Positions 1-6,675 are shown, counted from the stretch's first letter. The stretch is DNA of 17,584 bases from Tannerellaceae bacterium (GCA_031276545.1 JAISMW010000072.1:1-17584); one strand, 5' to 3'. The notes: generated by a model from the sequence alone, not told the origin. Made by a program: numbers and translations.

Positions 1-218
1 GTCAGTATTACACTTCTATAACGCATTCTTTCAAAAAGGGTGAGATAGAATTTATTTGCCTTATTGCCAACTATTATTGCACAAGACTAACATATACTAC
101 GCTAACAGTAGAAGAATTATAGAGGAAAGGTATTGAAAATATCATCCTAAACAATAAAAATATTTGCCTCCCCACACCCGTAGCGTAGCTTCCGGCAGCA
201 TATCTAATTTTGCAAATC
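1..218. other. AT-rich stretch with no recognised gene
   Basis: No convincing coding region is visible on either strand. A 66-codon reading frame on the minus strand (74-274) crosses the end of the terminase relic in another frame and has no family features, so I do not call it. The stretch may be further decayed prophage DNA, since it follows the C-terminal end of the relic, but nothing in it identifies a phage gene. Confidence 0.5.
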
Positions 219-741
219 TTAAAATGCGCTTTTGCCAAGCCGGGAAAGATTGACCGGCTTCTTTTCTCCGCCAAGAATTTCCGTCATAACCACATACAGG
301 GTGGCATCTATCCCATGGTTAAACTCACCTATCGGTTCATTGATATAATTCCCGTTCTTATCCTTCATCCTATGTATAATTTCTAAATTCGATCAATAAA
401 TTATATGATCGCTTTGTTACATTAATCTTCATTTCAAGCATCCTGTTTATTCCGGCTAAAACACTGCCGGGATATTTTTTGACAGGGTGAATATTTATCC
501 CTGTGCGGTGTATCTCCTGAGATACGGGTTATTTCCAGCAATCCCGCAGTCTATAATTGCCGTAGGGTCATTTGAAAAACCAAAATCTACACCATACACG
601 CGTTTCTTCACCCATTCTGGAATCTCATCCACTAAATTCTATTTCCGCCCATTTGCCTATAATGACACGCGCATACTTCTTTTCATCCTCCGTTTTTATC
701 CGGTTAACTTCCCGAAGGAACTCGTCTCCAAGATGTTCGAT
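219..741 (-). pseudogene. Relic of a phage terminase large subunit (C-terminal half)
   Basis: Joining minus-strand frames gives a clear terminase large subunit (TerL, the phage DNA-packaging ATPase/nuclease). From 741 downward the pieces are: a frame containing REVNRIKTEDEKKYAR and then VIIGKWAEIEFSG, stopped by TGA; after a one-base shift, VDEIPEWVKKR followed by VYGVDFGFSNDPTAIID, the start of the RNase H-like nuclease domain with its metal-binding Asp, stopped by TAA near 494; a shifted frame with KKYPGSVLAGINRMLEMK then INVTKRSYNLLIEFRNYT, stopped by TAG; and, after another shift, MKDKNGNYINEPIGEFNHG then IDATLYVVM, the usual TerL C-terminal block. The middle of the nuclease domain is missing between the second and third pieces. 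The ATPase half is absent, because the first piece starts two bases after the nadD stop. It is non-functional, on at least three frame breaks and one deletion. Family assignment is by recognised motif order. Confidence 0.85.
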
Positions 742-742
742 A

Positions 743-1315
743 TTAGTCGAACTGTATTCCCTTCATGCTGTCCCGGATGCTTTCGGGGAGGAAGAAGCGG
801 ACGTCTTTGCCTTCCCGGATGGCGCGGCGGATGAAGGCAGACGATATTTCCAGTATGGGGGCGTCTAACCGGCGGATGTGAGGATAGCCCGGCGGAATGG
901 CGAGGTCGTAACCGAGGCGGGGGTAAATCAGAATCGGATAGCGGGAGAGGATCGTGCGGTAATCTTTCCAACGATTCATCAGCGCCCAGTTGTCGGCTCC
1001 CATGATGAAATGGAATTGACGATCGGGGTAGGCTTTCTCTACCTCACGCAGCATATCGACGGAATAGGAGGGCTGAGGAAGGGTGAACTCGAAATTGCTC
1101 GCCCGGAATTTGGGGTAGTCGCCTGCGGCACGTGACACCATCTCGTAGCGGAGATGTTCGGACATCAGCTCCGCAGGGTTTTTCAGCGGATTTTGGGGAG
1201 TCACCATAAACCATACTTCGTCTATTGCTTCGTATTCGCAAATCCAGTTGGCCAGGGCAAGATGGCCGATGTGTACGGGATTGAAGGAGCCGGAGAATAT
1301 GCCTGTCTGTATCAT
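743..1315 (-). CDS. nadD: Nicotinate-nucleotide adenylyltransferase (NadD)
   Basis: Joins nicotinate mononucleotide and ATP to give deamido-NAD, the penultimate step of NAD synthesis, in the cytoplasm. The sequence shows the nucleotidyltransferase-fold signature GSFNPVHIGHL near the N terminus, with the paired His of HxGH, and the second signature ISSAFIR (ISSTxIR type) near residue 163 of the longer form. The length is normal, about 190 residues. I chose the ATG at 1315 (MIQTGIFSGSF) because relatives begin two or three residues before the TGIFSGSF block; an in-frame ATG at 1333 would add six residues, and neither has a clear ribosome binding site. The gene follows yicC on the same strand with a gap of about 33 bp (15 bp from the upstream ATG), so they are probably co-transcribed. 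The phage terminase relic begins two bases beyond its stop codon. Confidence 0.93.
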   Translation of the reverse strand: MIQTGIFSGSFNPVHIGHLALANWICEYEAIDEVWFMVTPQNPLKNPAELMSEHLRYEMVSRAAGDYPKFRASNFEFTLPQPSYSVDMLREVEKAYPDRQFHFIMGADNWALMNRWKDYRTILSRYPILIYPRLGYDLAIPPGYPHIRRLDAPILEISSAFIRRAIREGKDVRFFLPESIRDSMKGIQFD

Positions 1316-1348
1316 GTCCGAAGGGATGTGCATGTCTGCAGCCCGGCC

Positions 1349-2221
1349 TTACAGGACGTTTAAGACCTGCTCCTTGATCTGTTCCAGCTCGTCTTTCATG
1401 CGGATGACGATTTGCTGCATCCCGACATGGTTGCTTTTCGAACCCAGCGTATTGATTTCGCGCCCTATTTCCTGCGCGATGAAGCCCAGCTTTTTGCCTT
1501 GTCCCTGTCCGCTTTCCATGGTGCTGATGAAGTATTTCAGATGGTTGAAGAGGCGGTTCTTTTCTTCGTTCACGTCCAGTTTTTCGATGTAGTAAATCAT
1601 TTCCTGCTCGAAGCGGTTTTTGTCGTAGTCGGTCGACAGTACTTTTTCCAGGTTCTCCGTGATGCGCGCTTTTATTCGCTCGATGCGTTCGCCTTCGTAC
1701 TTTTCCAGTTCCTGCAGGAGGGAGGCGATGTTGTCTATCTTCTGTATGAAGAGTTTCTGCAGCATCTCGCCTTCCTGGAGGCGGAAGCGGTGGAGCTGTT
1801 CGATGGCCTGTTCCACGGTTTGCTGCACTGCGTCCCATTCGTTCGCTTCGAGGTCGGCAACGTCTGTCTTGATCACGTCGGGCATCCGCAGCAGAACGGC
1901 GAACCAGTCGGAGGGGAGCGGTATGTTCAACTGTTCCGCCATATCTTTTATCTGACGGTGATAGCTCTCTATCGCGGGCTGATTCAGTTGGGTCGGCACC
2001 TCTTTTCCTATATATTCTATTTGAATGGAAAATTCCACCTTTCCCCGTTCCAGCGAGGCCAGCAGGCGGCTGCGCATCTGCATCTCCATTTCCTTGTAGG
2101 CCGACGGGATACGTGTGGAGAGATCCAGTTGTTTGCTGTTCAACGCCTTTATTTCTACTGTTACTTTTTTTGCAGGCAGTTCGGCTGTAACTTTACCGAA
2201 CCCGGTCATAGACTGTATCAT
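1349..2221 (-). CDS. yicC: YicC family endoribonuclease
   Basis: YicC proteins are cytoplasmic; the family has been reported to be endoribonucleases acting in RNA turnover. The N-terminal block MIQSMTGFGK and the C-terminal block REINTLGSKSNHVGMQ, followed by MKDELEQIKEQVLNVL, are hallmarks of the two domains (YicC N-terminal domain and DUF1732). From the ATG at 2221 the protein is 290 residues, the usual size. An in-frame ATG at 2239 would add six residues, but it lies inside the minus-strand promoter element TACATTTG (2244-2237), so transcripts should start downstream of it and 2221 is the better start. The gene is divergent from tsaB and is followed closely by nadD. In the Bacteroidetes I remember, gmk sits between yicC and nadD; here it does not. 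Confidence 0.92.
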   Translation of the reverse strand: MIQSMTGFGKVTAELPAKKVTVEIKALNSKQLDLSTRIPSAYKEMEMQMRSRLLASLERGKVEFSIQIEYIGKEVPTQLNQPAIESYHRQIKDMAEQLNIPLPSDWFAVLLRMPDVIKTDVADLEANEWDAVQQTVEQAIEQLHRFRLQEGEMLQKLFIQKIDNIASLLQELEKYEGERIERIKARITENLEKVLSTDYDKNRFEQEMIYYIEKLDVNEEKNRLFNHLKYFISTMESGQGQGKKLGFIAQEIGREINTLGSKSNHVGMQQIVIRMKDELEQIKEQVLNVL

Positions 2222-2236
2222 AAGACTTAATTTTTG

Positions 2237-2244
2237 CAAATGTA
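2237..2244 (-). promoter_or_regulatory. Probable promoter -7 element for yicC-nadD
   Basis: The minus strand reads TACATTTG, an exact match to the Bacteroidetes -7 consensus TAnnTTTG, 16 bases before the ATG at 2221. No convincing -33 TTTG is seen. Its position argues against the upstream ATG at 2239 as the yicC start. Confidence 0.55.
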
Positions 2245-2284
2245 GTTTTTTATTTCAACTCCGCTATTATGCGGCATAAAAATG

Positions 2285-2292
2285 TATTTTTG
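2285..2292 (+). promoter_or_regulatory. Probable promoter -7 element for the tsaB gene cluster
   Basis: TATTTTTG matches TAnnTTTG and lies 24 bases before the tsaB ATG. With the opposing element at 2237-2244 it makes this short intergenic region a divergent promoter. No good -33 box was seen, so the call rests on one element and position. Confidence 0.45.
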
Positions 2293-2316
2293 CAACTTCA
2301 ATCATAATAGGACATT

Positions 2317-3030
2317 ATGTCGTGCATCATACATATCGAAACGTCCACCTCCGTTTGCTCGGTAGCCCTGTCGGCAGGGGGGGGAGTCTTTTTTGAAAAA
2401 GCATCCTTCGAGGGGCCTTCGCACGCAGCCCTGCTGGGGATTTTTGTGGAAGAGGCGCTTGCGCTGCTGAGCCGCGAAGCGCTCAGCCCCGATGCGGTAG
2501 CCGTCAGCAGCGGCCCCGGATCGTATACCGGCCTGCGCATCGGCGTATCGCTGGCAAAGGGACTCTGCTTCGGATACCGGATCCCGCTCATCGGCGTCCC
2601 CACACTCGAAATCCTCGCGGCCGCAGCCATCGCGCAAATCCCCCCGACGGACGGCGGCGAACTGTACTGCCCGATGCTGGATGCCCGACGGATGGAGGTC
2701 TACGCCGCACTGTTCGACCGCAACCGGCAGCCCGTACGGGAAACGGCTGCCGACATCGTCACCGCCGATACCTACGCAGCCTTCCTCGACCGCCACAGGG
2801 TCTGTTTCTTCGGAAACGGAGCCGCCAAGTGCCGGGACGTCATCACCTCGCCGAACGCCGTATTCATCGACGGCATCCATCCGCTGGCCGCCGATATGAT
2901 ACCGTTGGCCGAAGCCCTGTACCGCGCCGGACAGTTTGCCGATACAGCCTATTTCGAACCTTTCTACCTGAAAGAATTTATGGCGACAAAGGCAAAAAAC
3001 AAAATTCCTGCAAACAATAATACCGTATAA
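2317..3030 (+). CDS. tsaB: tRNA threonylcarbamoyladenosine biosynthesis protein TsaB
   Basis: TsaB (YeaZ) is the non-catalytic ASKHA-fold partner of TsaD in the complex that puts N6-threonylcarbamoyl on A37 of ANN-decoding tRNAs in the cytoplasm. The protein is 237 residues, the expected size. It starts with the typical IIHIETSTSVCSVAL strand-loop-strand and carries the family signature SSGPGSYTGLRIGVSLAKGL at about residues 64-83, which lies at the TsaD interface in known structures. The later half is less conserved, as is usual. It is the first gene of a tightly packed plus-strand cluster; the next gene starts three bases after its stop. It is divergent from yicC. Base composition is strongly GC-rich, like its downstream neighbours. 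Confidence 0.93.
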   Translation: MSCIIHIETSTSVCSVALSAGGGVFFEKASFEGPSHAALLGIFVEEALALLSREALSPDAVAVSSGPGSYTGLRIGVSLAKGLCFGYRIPLIGVPTLEILAAAAIAQIPPTDGGELYCPMLDARRMEVYAALFDRNRQPVRETAADIVTADTYAAFLDRHRVCFFGNGAAKCRDVITSPNAVFIDGIHPLAADMIPLAEALYRAGQFADTAYFEPFYLKEFMATKAKNKIPANNNTV

Positions 3031-3033
3031 AGC

Positions 3034-3657
3034 ATGAAACAACTCCTCATCGCAAGCTTCCTGTCCGCCCTGCTGCCGGGATGCCGAAACACCGACTTCG
3101 AGGCAGCCGTCCGAACCGCCGTTGAACGCCAGATGAACGCCTACCCCGCATCCACGCTGGCGGACCTCTACAAGAACTTTTTTCAGGACAGCTTCGGCCC
3201 CGGACACCTCGTCGGCGACACCGCCGCCGCCGGCCGTTACCTGAGAAAAGAACTGGACTCCTACACGCAGATTGAAGGCGAAACAGCCGAACCCACCGGA
3301 TACGCCGGACGCTTCTATCGCGTCAACCTCTCGGTGATCAAGACCGGACAGGCGCCCTATCCCATATTCTTCGACGCCTTTGTGCGAAGCGTAAACAGTA
3401 TCCGGCCGCCTTCCGTAGCGGAATGGAAACGGCAGTGGCAGGCCATCGAAGCCATCATCCGCACCATGCCGCTCGACCTGCCGGACTACGAAACCGACCG
3501 CAGGGAAATAGAAGAACGGCTCGACAGAGGCGAAACGGCCGGACATCACAGCCCCTCCTTCGAAGCGCACTACGCGCCCCATTACCGCATCATCAGCAAA
3601 GAAATATACGAAAAGGAGATAGCTCCGCTTATCAAACAATCAAGTAATCAACTATAA
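3034..3657 (+). CDS. Conserved hypothetical lipoprotein
   Basis: Function unknown. The 207-residue product starts with a short hydrophobic segment ending in the lipobox-like LLPGC, with Cys17 as the probable lipidation site, so it is likely anchored in an envelope membrane. The rest is soluble and mainly charged. Noticeable blocks are YKNFFQDSFGPGHLVGDT (about 45-65), followed by AAGRYLRKELDSY, then FYRVNLSVIKTGQAPYPIFF and HYAPHYRIISKEIYEKEIAP near the end. The His, Tyr and Asp in the first and last blocks look conserved-protein-like. I recall similar hypothetical proteins in Bacteroidetes but no assigned function. It lies three bases after tsaB and 11 bases before the peroxiredoxin gene, which suggests one operon but not a shared job. 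Confidence 0.75.
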   Translation: MKQLLIASFLSALLPGCRNTDFEAAVRTAVERQMNAYPASTLADLYKNFFQDSFGPGHLVGDTAAAGRYLRKELDSYTQIEGETAEPTGYAGRFYRVNLSVIKTGQAPYPIFFDAFVRSVNSIRPPSVAEWKRQWQAIEAIIRTMPLDLPDYETDRREIEERLDRGETAGHHSPSFEAHYAPHYRIISKEIYEKEIAPLIKQSSNQL

Positions 3658-3668
3658 ACAATATACTC

Positions 3669-4136
3669 ATGGCATTAAAAGAAGGCGACAGAATCCCCGA
3701 CATACTGGGGATCAACCAGAATGGAAAAGAAATAAAAGCAAGCGATTTCGCCGGCAAAAAACTGATTCTCTACTTCTACCCCAAAGACAGTACCGCCGGA
3801 TGTACCGCCGAAGCCTGCAGCTTCCGCGACTCCTATTCCACACTCATCGAGAAAGGCTACCGCGTGCTGGGAGTAAGCGCCGACAGCGAAAAATCCCATG
3901 TAAAATTCATCGAAAAGCAGCAACTGCCCTTCGACCTCATTGCCGACACCGGCAAAACCCTCGCCGAACACTTCGGCGTATGGGGCGAAAAAAGCATGTA
4001 CGGCAGAACCTATCAGGGCATGTTTCGCACCACCTTCCTCGTCGGCGAAGACGGCGCCATCGAACGCATCTTCCGCCCGAAAGAAATCAAAACAGGTACA
4101 CACGCCGCCCAGATCCTGGCCTCCGAAAACCGCTGA
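3669..4136 (+). CDS. bcp: Thioredoxin-dependent peroxiredoxin (Bcp/PrxQ type)
   Basis: A cytoplasmic thiol peroxidase that reduces hydrogen peroxide and organic hydroperoxides, with electrons from thioredoxin. The 155-residue protein is full length. The active site reads YFYPKDSTAGCTAEACSFRD: Cys45 is the peroxidatic cysteine and Cys50 the resolving cysteine of the atypical 2-Cys PrxQ group. The usual Pro of TPGC is Ala here (TAGC), while the catalytic Thr before it (Thr43, in the TxxC spacing) remains. The active-site Arg should be in MFRTTFLV (about residue 120). The gene sits inside the tsaB cluster, 11 bases after the lipoprotein gene and 3 bases before a small membrane protein gene. In Bacteroides I remember bcp next to recA, so this neighbourhood differs. 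Confidence 0.92.
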   Translation: MALKEGDRIPDILGINQNGKEIKASDFAGKKLILYFYPKDSTAGCTAEACSFRDSYSTLIEKGYRVLGVSADSEKSHVKFIEKQQLPFDLIADTGKTLAEHFGVWGEKSMYGRTYQGMFRTTFLVGEDGAIERIFRPKEIKTGTHAAQILASENR

Positions 4137-4139
4137 ACG

Positions 4140-4358
4140 ATGAACCGGCGCAAACTCCTCTCCGGATCCTTCTGGCTCATCATGCTGATACACCTCACGG
4201 TCTTCACCGCCATCGGATTCCTCACCGGCCGGTGGCTCCTCCTGCTCACCTTCCTCGGACTCCTGGCCGCCACCCTCGCCCTGGCGCGGCTCGGCGTCTT
4301 CCTGGCAAAACGGTACAGGGAAGGCAGGAAGCCCGCCGGCAACAGCGGCAAACACTGA
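4140..4358 (+). CDS. Small two-helix membrane protein, unknown function
   Basis: The 72-residue product has two hydrophobic segments, about residues 9-28 (FWLIMLIHLTVFTAIGFLTG) and 31-55 (rich in Leu and Ala), with basic ends on both sides (MNRRK at the start, KRYREGRKPAG at the end). This fits a helical hairpin in the inner membrane with both ends in the cytoplasm. No enzyme motif is seen and I do not recognise a family. The start codon is three bases after the bcp stop and the stop is 11 bases before the Nudix regulator gene, so it is probably translated as part of the same operon. The frame stays open with the same GC-rich codon bias as its neighbours, which supports it being real. Confidence 0.7.
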   Translation: MNRRKLLSGSFWLIMLIHLTVFTAIGFLTGRWLLLLTFLGLLAATLALARLGVFLAKRYREGRKPAGNSGKH

Positions 4359-4369
4359 CCCCTCCCCTC

Positions 4370-5059
4370 ATGGCACAGTTTTATCAGCAGGAAGACAAAT
4401 TCCTTCTCTCCGTAGACTGCATCATCCTCGGCTTCAAGGAAAACGCCATACACGTCCTGATTGCCCGGCGGAAGTTTGAACCTCTCCGCGGAGAACGCTC
4501 CCTGCTGGGAGGATTCGTCAGGCAGACCGAAAACCTCCACGAAGCCGCCGGACGCGTCGTGCAGGAATACACCGGCATCCGGCAAGTATACCTGGAGCAG
4601 GTAGGAGCCTACGGCGACGTAGGACGCGACACCGGCGAAAGAGTCGTCTCCGTAGTCTATTATGCCCTGATCGACATGAAGCTCTACGACGAAACCCTGG
4701 AAGAAAAGCACCACGTCCGATGGGTAAACATCCGCCAGGTCGGCACACTGATATTCGACCACAACCGCTTCCTCGTCGACACCCTCCGCCTGATGCGCCG
4801 CCGCACCTCCACCCATCCCGTAGGCTTCAACCTCCTGCCCGAAAAATTCACCCTCCCCCAGCTCCATTCCCTGTACGAAGCCATCCACCAGAAGACCCTG
4901 GACAAACGAAACTTCCGCTACAAAATTCTGGCCATGGACATCCTCGAAAAACTGGAAGAAAAAGACAAAAGCGCCTCCCGCAAAGGCGCCTACTACTACC
5001 GCTTCCACAAAGAAAAATACGACCGTCTGCTGCAAGAAGGCTTCGATTTCACCCTTTAG
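4370..5059 (+). CDS. NrtR-type Nudix/winged-helix regulator, probable AraR
   Basis: Predicted cytoplasmic transcription factor. The 229-residue protein has a Nudix-like domain at about 10-140 and a C-terminal winged helix at about 150-229 (FNLLPEKFTLPQLHSLYEAI, then a basic DKRNFRYK). The Nudix box at 48-70 is degenerate: G, E54 and R62 are kept, but the REUxEE core reads RVVQEY, so two catalytic Glu are replaced by Val and Tyr. This pattern is typical of family members that bind a ligand and no longer hydrolyse. In Bacteroides thetaiotaomicron the arabinose repressor AraR has exactly this architecture and lies with the ara genes; here an abf-araABT operon starts 3.2 kb downstream with a palindromic operator candidate. 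AraR is therefore my best guess, but paralogues sensing other sugars or NAD-related metabolites cannot be excluded. It is the last gene of the tsaB cluster, 11 bases after the small membrane protein. Confidence 0.82.
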   Translation: MAQFYQQEDKFLLSVDCIILGFKENAIHVLIARRKFEPLRGERSLLGGFVRQTENLHEAAGRVVQEYTGIRQVYLEQVGAYGDVGRDTGERVVSVVYYALIDMKLYDETLEEKHHVRWVNIRQVGTLIFDHNRFLVDTLRLMRRRTSTHPVGFNLLPEKFTLPQLHSLYEAIHQKTLDKRNFRYKILAMDILEKLEEKDKSASRKGAYYYRFHKEKYDRLLQEGFDFTL

Positions 5060-5142
5060 GCCGCCCTCCCTTCGCAGAGCCGCCCTTCGCAAAATCGAAA
5101 AACTCCTGCGTAAATCCATTAAATCAGCAGCATCAACGTCCC

Positions 5143-5240
5143 AATTGAATTCGGCGTCGTGCAGGCTATTCAATTTATGCTACCTTTACACCGCAAAATA
5201 ATTTGAATAATGAAGATGATGAACGATAAGCAAACGCAGG
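5143..5240 (+). repeat. Promoter/leader repeat module, copy 1
   Basis: Copy 1 of a reiterated module. It holds an 8 bp perfect inverted repeat AATTGAAT (5143-5150) and ATTCAATT (5168-5175), the promoter-like TACCTTTA (5181-5188, Bacteroidetes -7 type), the string CRCCGCAAAATA and then the core GAAGATGATGAACGATAA (5212 onward) to CGCAGG (5240). Copy 3 at 7132-7235 matches over the whole length and copy 2 at 5967-6006 over the core. This copy supplies the promoter, start codon and first codons of the MNT gene. It is one base shorter than the other copies within the core (CAAACG against CAAAACG or CAATACG). Confidence 0.75.
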
Positions 5241-5569
5241 AAAGAACCCCGGATATATTAACGGGAAAAATGGCTGACATCAAGGAATCCGTTCTCAAGT
5301 ATGTACCGGCAAAGTATATCTATCTGTTTGGCTCGTATGCGTATGGCAATCCGACAGAAGAAAGCGACATTGATATATACGTTGTGACGCCGGACGATGT
5401 AACCGATTTTTCGGGATTATATGCAAAAATAGTCGGAGATTTGGGCGACAAAAAGATATTCTTCATTGACCTGCTATTAGGCCGCGAAACTGTTTTTAAC
5501 AAAAGACGGCAAAATAATATTTTTGAAAAAACAATCTATCGGAAAGGGAAATTATTGTATGAACAATGA
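5210..5569 (+). CDS. MNT-family nucleotidyltransferase, antitoxin-like partner of HEPN protein
   Basis: Minimal nucleotidyltransferase of the MNT/MntA type. In studied MNT-HEPN pairs this protein neutralises the HEPN RNase by transferring AMP to it. The 119-residue protein shows the pol-beta signature GSYAYGNPTEESDID at 41-55, with Asp53 and Asp55 as metal ligands, and a likely third acid Asp87 in FFIDLLL, so it looks catalytically intact. The stop codon overlaps the start of the HEPN gene by 11 bases, the usual arrangement. The first ~10 residues (MKMMNDKQTQ) are encoded by the leader repeat, which is found before an unrelated ORF at 7200, so they are unlikely to be part of the fold. In-frame ATGs at 5216, 5219 and 5270 are other possible starts; 5270 would remove the repeat-encoded part. 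Confidence 0.85.
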   Translation: MKMMNDKQTQERTPDILTGKMADIKESVLKYVPAKYIYLFGSYAYGNPTEESDIDIYVVTPDDVTDFSGLYAKIVGDLGDKKIFFIDLLLGRETVFNKRRQNNIFEKTIYRKGKLLYEQ

Positions 5570-5984
5570 AAATGTACAGGAGTGGCTGCAACTTGCAGAC
5601 GATGATATATATTCCGCAAAAATATTAAATAATGCGCTTCGTAAACCGTACGAAATTATATGCTATCATTGCGCTCAGGCAGTCGAAAAATACTTAAAGG
5701 GATACCTGACATGGCAGGATATTGTGCCGCCAAAAACGCACGATTTGATTTTCCTGAACAGTCTTTGTATCGAACAGGATAATGAATTCCGGAATATAAA
5801 AGCGGAATGTAATTTTCTAAACAGATATAGCAATGATATACGTTATCCTCATAAATACGAAGTAAATGAAAATGACGTAACTTTTTCAATTAGCGCTGTT
5901 GAAAAAATTAAATATATAAAACCGATACTTGACATAAGAAACTGCATGAACTATTCAAATAATAACGAAGATGATGAACAGTAA
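5559..5984 (+). CDS. HEPN domain protein, toxin-like partner of MNT
   Basis: HEPN proteins paired with MNT are often RNases that act as toxins. The 141-residue product matches the classic HEPN family: N-terminal LQLADDDIYSAKIL, then YHCAQAVEKYLKGYL (about 36-50), PPKTHDLIFL, and LNRYSNDIRYPHKYE (about 87-101). The catalytic Arg-His motif of HEPN RNases is usually Rx4-6H. Here Arg89 and Arg95 precede His98 with spacings of eight and two, so the RNase site is not textbook and activity is uncertain. I chose the ATG at 5559, inside the MNT stop, because the fold begins right after it; the ORF is open from 5523. The final residues and stop codon fall within leader repeat copy 2 (the codons ending in GATGATGAACAGTAA), so the C terminus may have been made by recombination. 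Confidence 0.83.
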   Translation: MNNENVQEWLQLADDDIYSAKILNNALRKPYEIICYHCAQAVEKYLKGYLTWQDIVPPKTHDLIFLNSLCIEQDNEFRNIKAECNFLNRYSNDIRYPHKYEVNENDVTFSISAVEKIKYIKPILDIRNCMNYSNNNEDDEQ

Positions 5985-6006
5985 ACAAAACGCAGGAGAA
6001 GCCTGC
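5967..6006 (+). repeat. Leader repeat, copy 2 (core and hairpin only)
   Basis: The core GAAGATGATGAAC...ACGCAGG is at 5967-5996, and the hairpin GCAGG-AGAAG-CCTGC at 5992-6006 is shared with copy 3. Reading from ATG 5971 gives a short peptide, MMNSKQNAGEACTDRDNET, that ends at 6030 and matches the start of the ORF in copy 3 (MMNDKQYAGKAC). The upstream promoter part of copies 1 and 3 is not present; HEPN coding sequence is there instead. A 20-codon ORF at 6020-6082 (MKHNEEDMKNDF...) follows, of no known meaning. Confidence 0.7.
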
Positions 6007-6093
6007 ACAGACAGAGACAATGAAACATAACGAAGAGGATATGAAAAATGATTTCAATGAAGCTAAGTGTTTAAGAATTTAAAAAACATATTT

Positions 6094-6675
6094 ATGAAAA
6101 GAAATGTTGGGATATTAATTTTCAATGATGCAGAAGTATTAGATTTTGCAGGCCCCTTTGAAGTATTTGCTGTATCATCAGCAATACATGATCATTCCTT
6201 ATTCAATACCTTTTTAGTATCGGAAACAAGCGCCCCGGTTAAAGCGCTCAATGGAATGAACATATTGCCAAACTACCATTTTAAGAACGCACCGAAAATT
6301 GACATCCTGATTTTATCGGGAGGCCGTGGCAGTCGAACAGTCAGTAAAAATGATGCCTATTTAAATTGGGTGAAAGATTGCTATAAGAATTGCGAATATT
6401 TATTAAGTATCTGTTCCGGAGTCAGAATACTGTCAAGCTTAGGAATGTTGGAAGGCAAAGAGTTTTGTACCCATCAAGAAGTTTATAAAGAAATAATTGA
6501 GAATGTACCTTCATCTATTCCACAAAAAGAAAAAAGGTTCACACATTTCGATAATGTATACACTTCCGGAGGTATTTCAGCAGGAATAGATTTATCGTTT
6601 GAGATTGTAAAGAAACTTTATGGAGAAGACGTTTTTAATCGTACACGCAACTATATGGAATATGACAGAAAATGA
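6094..6675 (+). CDS. DJ-1/PfpI family protein
   Basis: A 193-residue single-domain protein of the DJ-1/PfpI (class I glutamine amidotransferase-like) superfamily, close to the sensor domain of GlxA-type AraC regulators and to isonitrile hydratases. The N-terminal block VGILIFNDAEVLDFAGPFEVF is diagnostic. ILILSGGRGS (about 71-80) and the nucleophile elbow SICSGVRIL with Cys107 follow, and then TSGGISAGIDLSFEIV near the end. No helix-turn-helix domain follows; the next gene begins 12 bases after the stop, so this is either a stand-alone enzyme or a regulator reduced to its sensor. I chose ATG 6094 because the fold begins there; a GTG at 6067 would add nine residues. It is AT-rich, like the rest of the island. 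The substrate cannot be inferred. Confidence 0.87.
   Translation: MKRNVGILIFNDAEVLDFAGPFEVFAVSSAIHDHSLFNTFLVSETSAPVKALNGMNILPNYHFKNAPKIDILILSGGRGSRTVSKNDAYLNWVKDCYKNCEYLLSICSGVRILSSLGMLEGKEFCTHQEVYKEIIENVPSSIPQKEKRFTHFDNVYTSGGISAGIDLSFEIVKKLYGEDVFNRTRNYMEYDRK

Noticed and set aside
74..274. 66-codon minus-strand ORF at the left end
   Set aside because: It overlaps the terminase relic in another frame and has no family features.
2302..3639. Long minus-strand open frame opposite tsaB and the lipoprotein
   Set aside because: The genes on the plus strand have matching starts, tight spacing and family motifs; the antisense product is low-complexity Gly/Val/Arg-rich.
5042..5099. Inverted repeat TTCGATTT and AAATCGAA around the end of the Nudix regulator gene, as a terminator
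   Set aside because: The arms are 42 bases apart, one lies in the coding sequence, and no T tract follows in a useful position, so it may be chance.
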